From: Pseudomonas syringae CC1557
Lineage (GTDB): Bacteria; Pseudomonadota; Gammaproteobacteria; Pseudomonadales; Pseudomonadaceae
NCBI RefSeq assembly: GCF_000452705.1
Contig: NZ_CP007014.1
Coordinates: 5,635,001 to 5,699,000 of the forward strand
DNA: 64,000 nucleotides
Direction: 5' to 3'
How positions within the stretch are numbered: the stretch's first letter is position 1; every line of letters starts with the position of its first letter. This document shows positions 62,111 to 64,000 of this stretch, in pieces. The notes under the pieces were generated by a model. The model was not told where the DNA came from, did no database searches, and saw nothing but the letters and a program-made list of their open reading frames with translations. Made by a program: the position numbers and the translations under genes.

Positions 62111-63874
62111 TCAATGCCCGGATGATTCCGGGTTGTTACCCAAGGTCTCCAGCAGCGCAATCTGCATCCGCGTATGCACGCGGATCAGCCAGCGCCACAG
62201 CAATGCGGCGACCAGAGCAGCCACCAGCGCAACCACCAGCAACAATTCACTGGCTGGCAGAATGCTCGCCGACAGCGCCGCCAGCATCACGAAGATCACC
62301 GCCAGCGACAACAGCGGAATCACCTCCGCGACCACCTTGCGCACGCGCACGGTGTGGCGGCCGGCCATCTCGGGTTTGACACCCATCTCCGCCAACAGCA
62401 TCGACAGCGCCTTGAGCTTGCGATACGCCGCAATCAGAAACGGCAGTGACAGCAGCAGCGCAGCACCACAGATCCAGGCCTTCTGATGGCTGATATCGGT
62501 CACCCACTCATTCATGTACCCGCCAAGATGTTCAGCGAAGTAGCCGCCGCTGAAAAAGATCGCCATCACCAGCGCGAGATTGACGCCCACCTGCAACAGA
62601 ATTCGCCGAATCATCCCGGCAAGCACAGCGCTCTGCCCCTGCGGCTGAATGCCGCGCAGCCATTCGCCATACATGCCGAACACCCTCGCCACTCGCCGGG
62701 GCATGATTGCCGCCAGCTTGAGCGACAACGGATCGGCACCGCGAATCAGATAGGGTGTCATCAACGTGGTGATGGCCGAGACGGCAACGGCTACTGGATA
62801 CAGAAAGTCGCTGGTGACCTGTAGCGTCATGCCGAGCGCCGCAATGATGAAAGAAAATTCGCCAATCTGTGACAGCCCCATGCCCACGCGCAGTGAAGTG
62901 CGGCCATCATTGCCAGCGATGAATGCGCCGAGGCCACAGGACAACATCTTGCCCAGCACCACTGCAACGGTGATGACCGCGATAGGCCAGGCATATTCCA
63001 GCAGGATTTTCGGGTCGATCATCAGGCCGATGGCGACGAAGAAGATCGCGCTGAACATGTCCCGGATCGGCTCGATCAAGCGCTCGATCTTCAGCAGCTC
63101 ACGCGACTCGGCCATGATCGCGCCGATCAGAAACGCGCCCAGTACCATGCTGTATTCCAGCTTGACCACCAGCAGGCAGAAGCCGAAACAGAGGCCCAAT
63201 ACGGTGATCAGCAGCATCTCGTTGCTTTCAAAGCGGGCGACATAGGACAGCAACCGGGGGACCAGCAGAATCCCGATCACCAGCGCCACTATCATGAACA
63301 GCGACAACTTGCCGACCGTGGAAAACACTTCGCCCGAACTGACCGAGCCACTGACCGCAATGCCCGACAGCAGCGCGATAATGCCGATGCCGAGGATGTC
63401 TTCGACAATCAGCACGCCGAAGATCAACTGCGCGAAGTGCTGGTTTTTCATCTTCAGGTCATTGAGCGCCTTGACGATGATGGTGGTCGAGGAAATCGCC
63501 AGAATCGCGCCCAGGAAAAGCGAATCCATGGTTTTCCAGCCAAAGAACTGACCGATCTCATAGCCGATCCAGATCATCAGGGCGATTTCGAGAAAAGCCG
63601 CTATGAACGCCGTCGCCCCGACCTTGAACAGCTTGCGCAGACTGAATTCCAGCCCCAGACAGAACATCAGGAAGATGACCCCGAGTTCTGCCAGGGTTTT
63701 GATGGTGTCTTCGTCGTGGATCAGGCTGAACGGCGGCGTGTGTGGGCCGATAATGAAACCCGCGACGATATAGCCCAGAACCACCGGCTGCCTGAGGCGA
63801 TGAAACAGAATGGTCACCACACCGGCCACCAACATGATCACTGCCAGATCCTGAATGAAATTGATGGCATGCAT
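62111..63874 (-). CDS. Monovalent cation:proton antiporter, CPA2 (Kef/YbaL-like) family
   Basis: The ATG at 63874 (MHAINFIQDLAVIMLVAGVV), 13 bases after AAGGAG, gives 587 residues. The CPA2 core of about twelve helices includes VVLGYIVAGFIIGPHTPPFS, VIFLMFCLGLEFSLRKLFK and the ion-path IFGVLIVEDILGIGII (helix with EDI). Unlike KefB/KefC and YbaL, there is no TrkA-N nucleotide-binding domain. Instead the C-terminal third (about 425-570) has three to four more hydrophobic helices. It is expected to exchange potassium or sodium for protons. The frame upstream of 63874 overlaps leader DNA and is not used. Confidence 0.88.
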   Translation of the reverse strand: MHAINFIQDLAVIMLVAGVVTILFHRLRQPVVLGYIVAGFIIGPHTPPFSLIHDEDTIKTLAELGVIFLMFCLGLEFSLRKLFKVGATAFIAAFLEIALMIWIGYEIGQFFGWKTMDSLFLGAILAISSTTIIVKALNDLKMKNQHFAQLIFGVLIVEDILGIGIIALLSGIAVSGSVSSGEVFSTVGKLSLFMIVALVIGILLVPRLLSYVARFESNEMLLITVLGLCFGFCLLVVKLEYSMVLGAFLIGAIMAESRELLKIERLIEPIRDMFSAIFFVAIGLMIDPKILLEYAWPIAVITVAVVLGKMLSCGLGAFIAGNDGRTSLRVGMGLSQIGEFSFIIAALGMTLQVTSDFLYPVAVAVSAITTLMTPYLIRGADPLSLKLAAIMPRRVARVFGMYGEWLRGIQPQGQSAVLAGMIRRILLQVGVNLALVMAIFFSGGYFAEHLGGYMNEWVTDISHQKAWICGAALLLSLPFLIAAYRKLKALSMLLAEMGVKPEMAGRHTVRVRKVVAEVIPLLSLAVIFVMLAALSASILPASELLLVVALVAALVAALLWRWLIRVHTRMQIALLETLGNNPESSGH

Positions 63875-63980
63875 GGCGGCAAAGCTCCTTGTGAAGATGA
63901 CGCCCTGAACCGATATCGCCGTACCGTTTGAGGTATCAGCCATTCAGTTCGTCATCAAAATCCGATTAAAACGCAGGAAA

Positions 63981-63999
63981 AAACCCGATCCACGGGTTT
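63981..63999. terminator. Bidirectional terminator at the window end
   Basis: AAACCCG/CGGGTTT with a 5-base loop, flanked by A-run and T-run. It lies upstream of the antiporter gene, so it probably ends a gene outside the window. Confidence 0.7.
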
Positions 64000-64000
64000 T

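Overview
The window looks like a chromosomal segment of a Pseudomonas syringae-group bacterium. The evidence is the protein sequences (Pseudomonas-type PhoB/PhoR, very long PstA and PstC, a two-subunit pyruvate carboxylase, tandem DUF2388 proteins), the G+C-rich third codon positions, the short REP palindromes, and a gene order that, from memory, follows blocks of the P. aeruginosa PAO1 map (about PA5348-PA5370 and PA5425-PA5443). No rRNA, tRNA, CRISPR array, insertion sequence or prophage was seen.

Layout. 1-3.2 kb: glutarate degradation (CoA-transferase cut by the window edge, glutaryl-CoA dehydrogenase, divergent LysR activator). 3.6-6.6 kb: three-gene proton-translocating transhydrogenase pntAA-pntAB-pntB. 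6.7-8.2 kb: acetate/succinate-type CoA-transferase. 8.5-12.5 kb: a DUF1127 peptide, three tandem exported DUF2388 proteins and a large exported protein joining an HExxH motif to a DUF4105 Cys/His domain, then a convergent SCP2-like small protein. 12.7-16.1 kb: HU protein, rubredoxin reductase and rubredoxin, ubiC-ubiA. 16.2-35.2 kb: the phosphate regulon (phoBR, CBS/DUF21 protein, M23 peptidase, PilZ-like response regulator, phoU, pstBACS, MFS transporter). It has Pho boxes before phoB and pstS and is interrupted by one 1541-residue protein that ends in a predicted deaminase-fold toxin domain. 35.6-39.8 kb: thioesterase, mutarotase, DUF3299 protein, GlsB/YeaQ-type membrane protein, purK and purE. 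40.2 kb: an exported metzincin-like protease. 40.8-48.5 kb: HypT-like LysR, aspartase, AGCS symporter, L-asparaginase, bestrophin-like channel, YeeE/YedE transporter. 48.5-52 kb: MocR regulator divergent from a PaiB-like protein and two GNAT acetyltransferases. 52.2-58 kb: pyruvate carboxylase subunits, PycR, a small conserved-looking protein and a HexR-like regulator with a visible operator. 58-64 kb: uvrD, a REP doublet, a Tim44-like protein, an SMI1/KNR4 protein and a CPA2 antiporter.

How it works together. The core is housekeeping: phosphate sensing and high-affinity uptake, anaplerosis (pyruvate carboxylase, aspartase, asparaginase), redox balance (transhydrogenase, rubredoxin), quinone and purine synthesis, and DNA repair. 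The accessory-looking items are the deaminase-tipped protein at 20.9-25.6 kb, the metzincin at 40.2 kb and the DUF2388/DUF4105 locus at 9-12 kb. The most novel non-coding signals are a hairpin that appears to cover the ribosome binding site of the deaminase protein, a cluster of DnaA-box-like 9-mers in and near the MocR gene (four at exact 12-bp spacing), a terminator-like leader before purE, and a REP doublet with perfect 28-bp arms downstream of uvrD. All calls come from reading the sequence; no database search was run.
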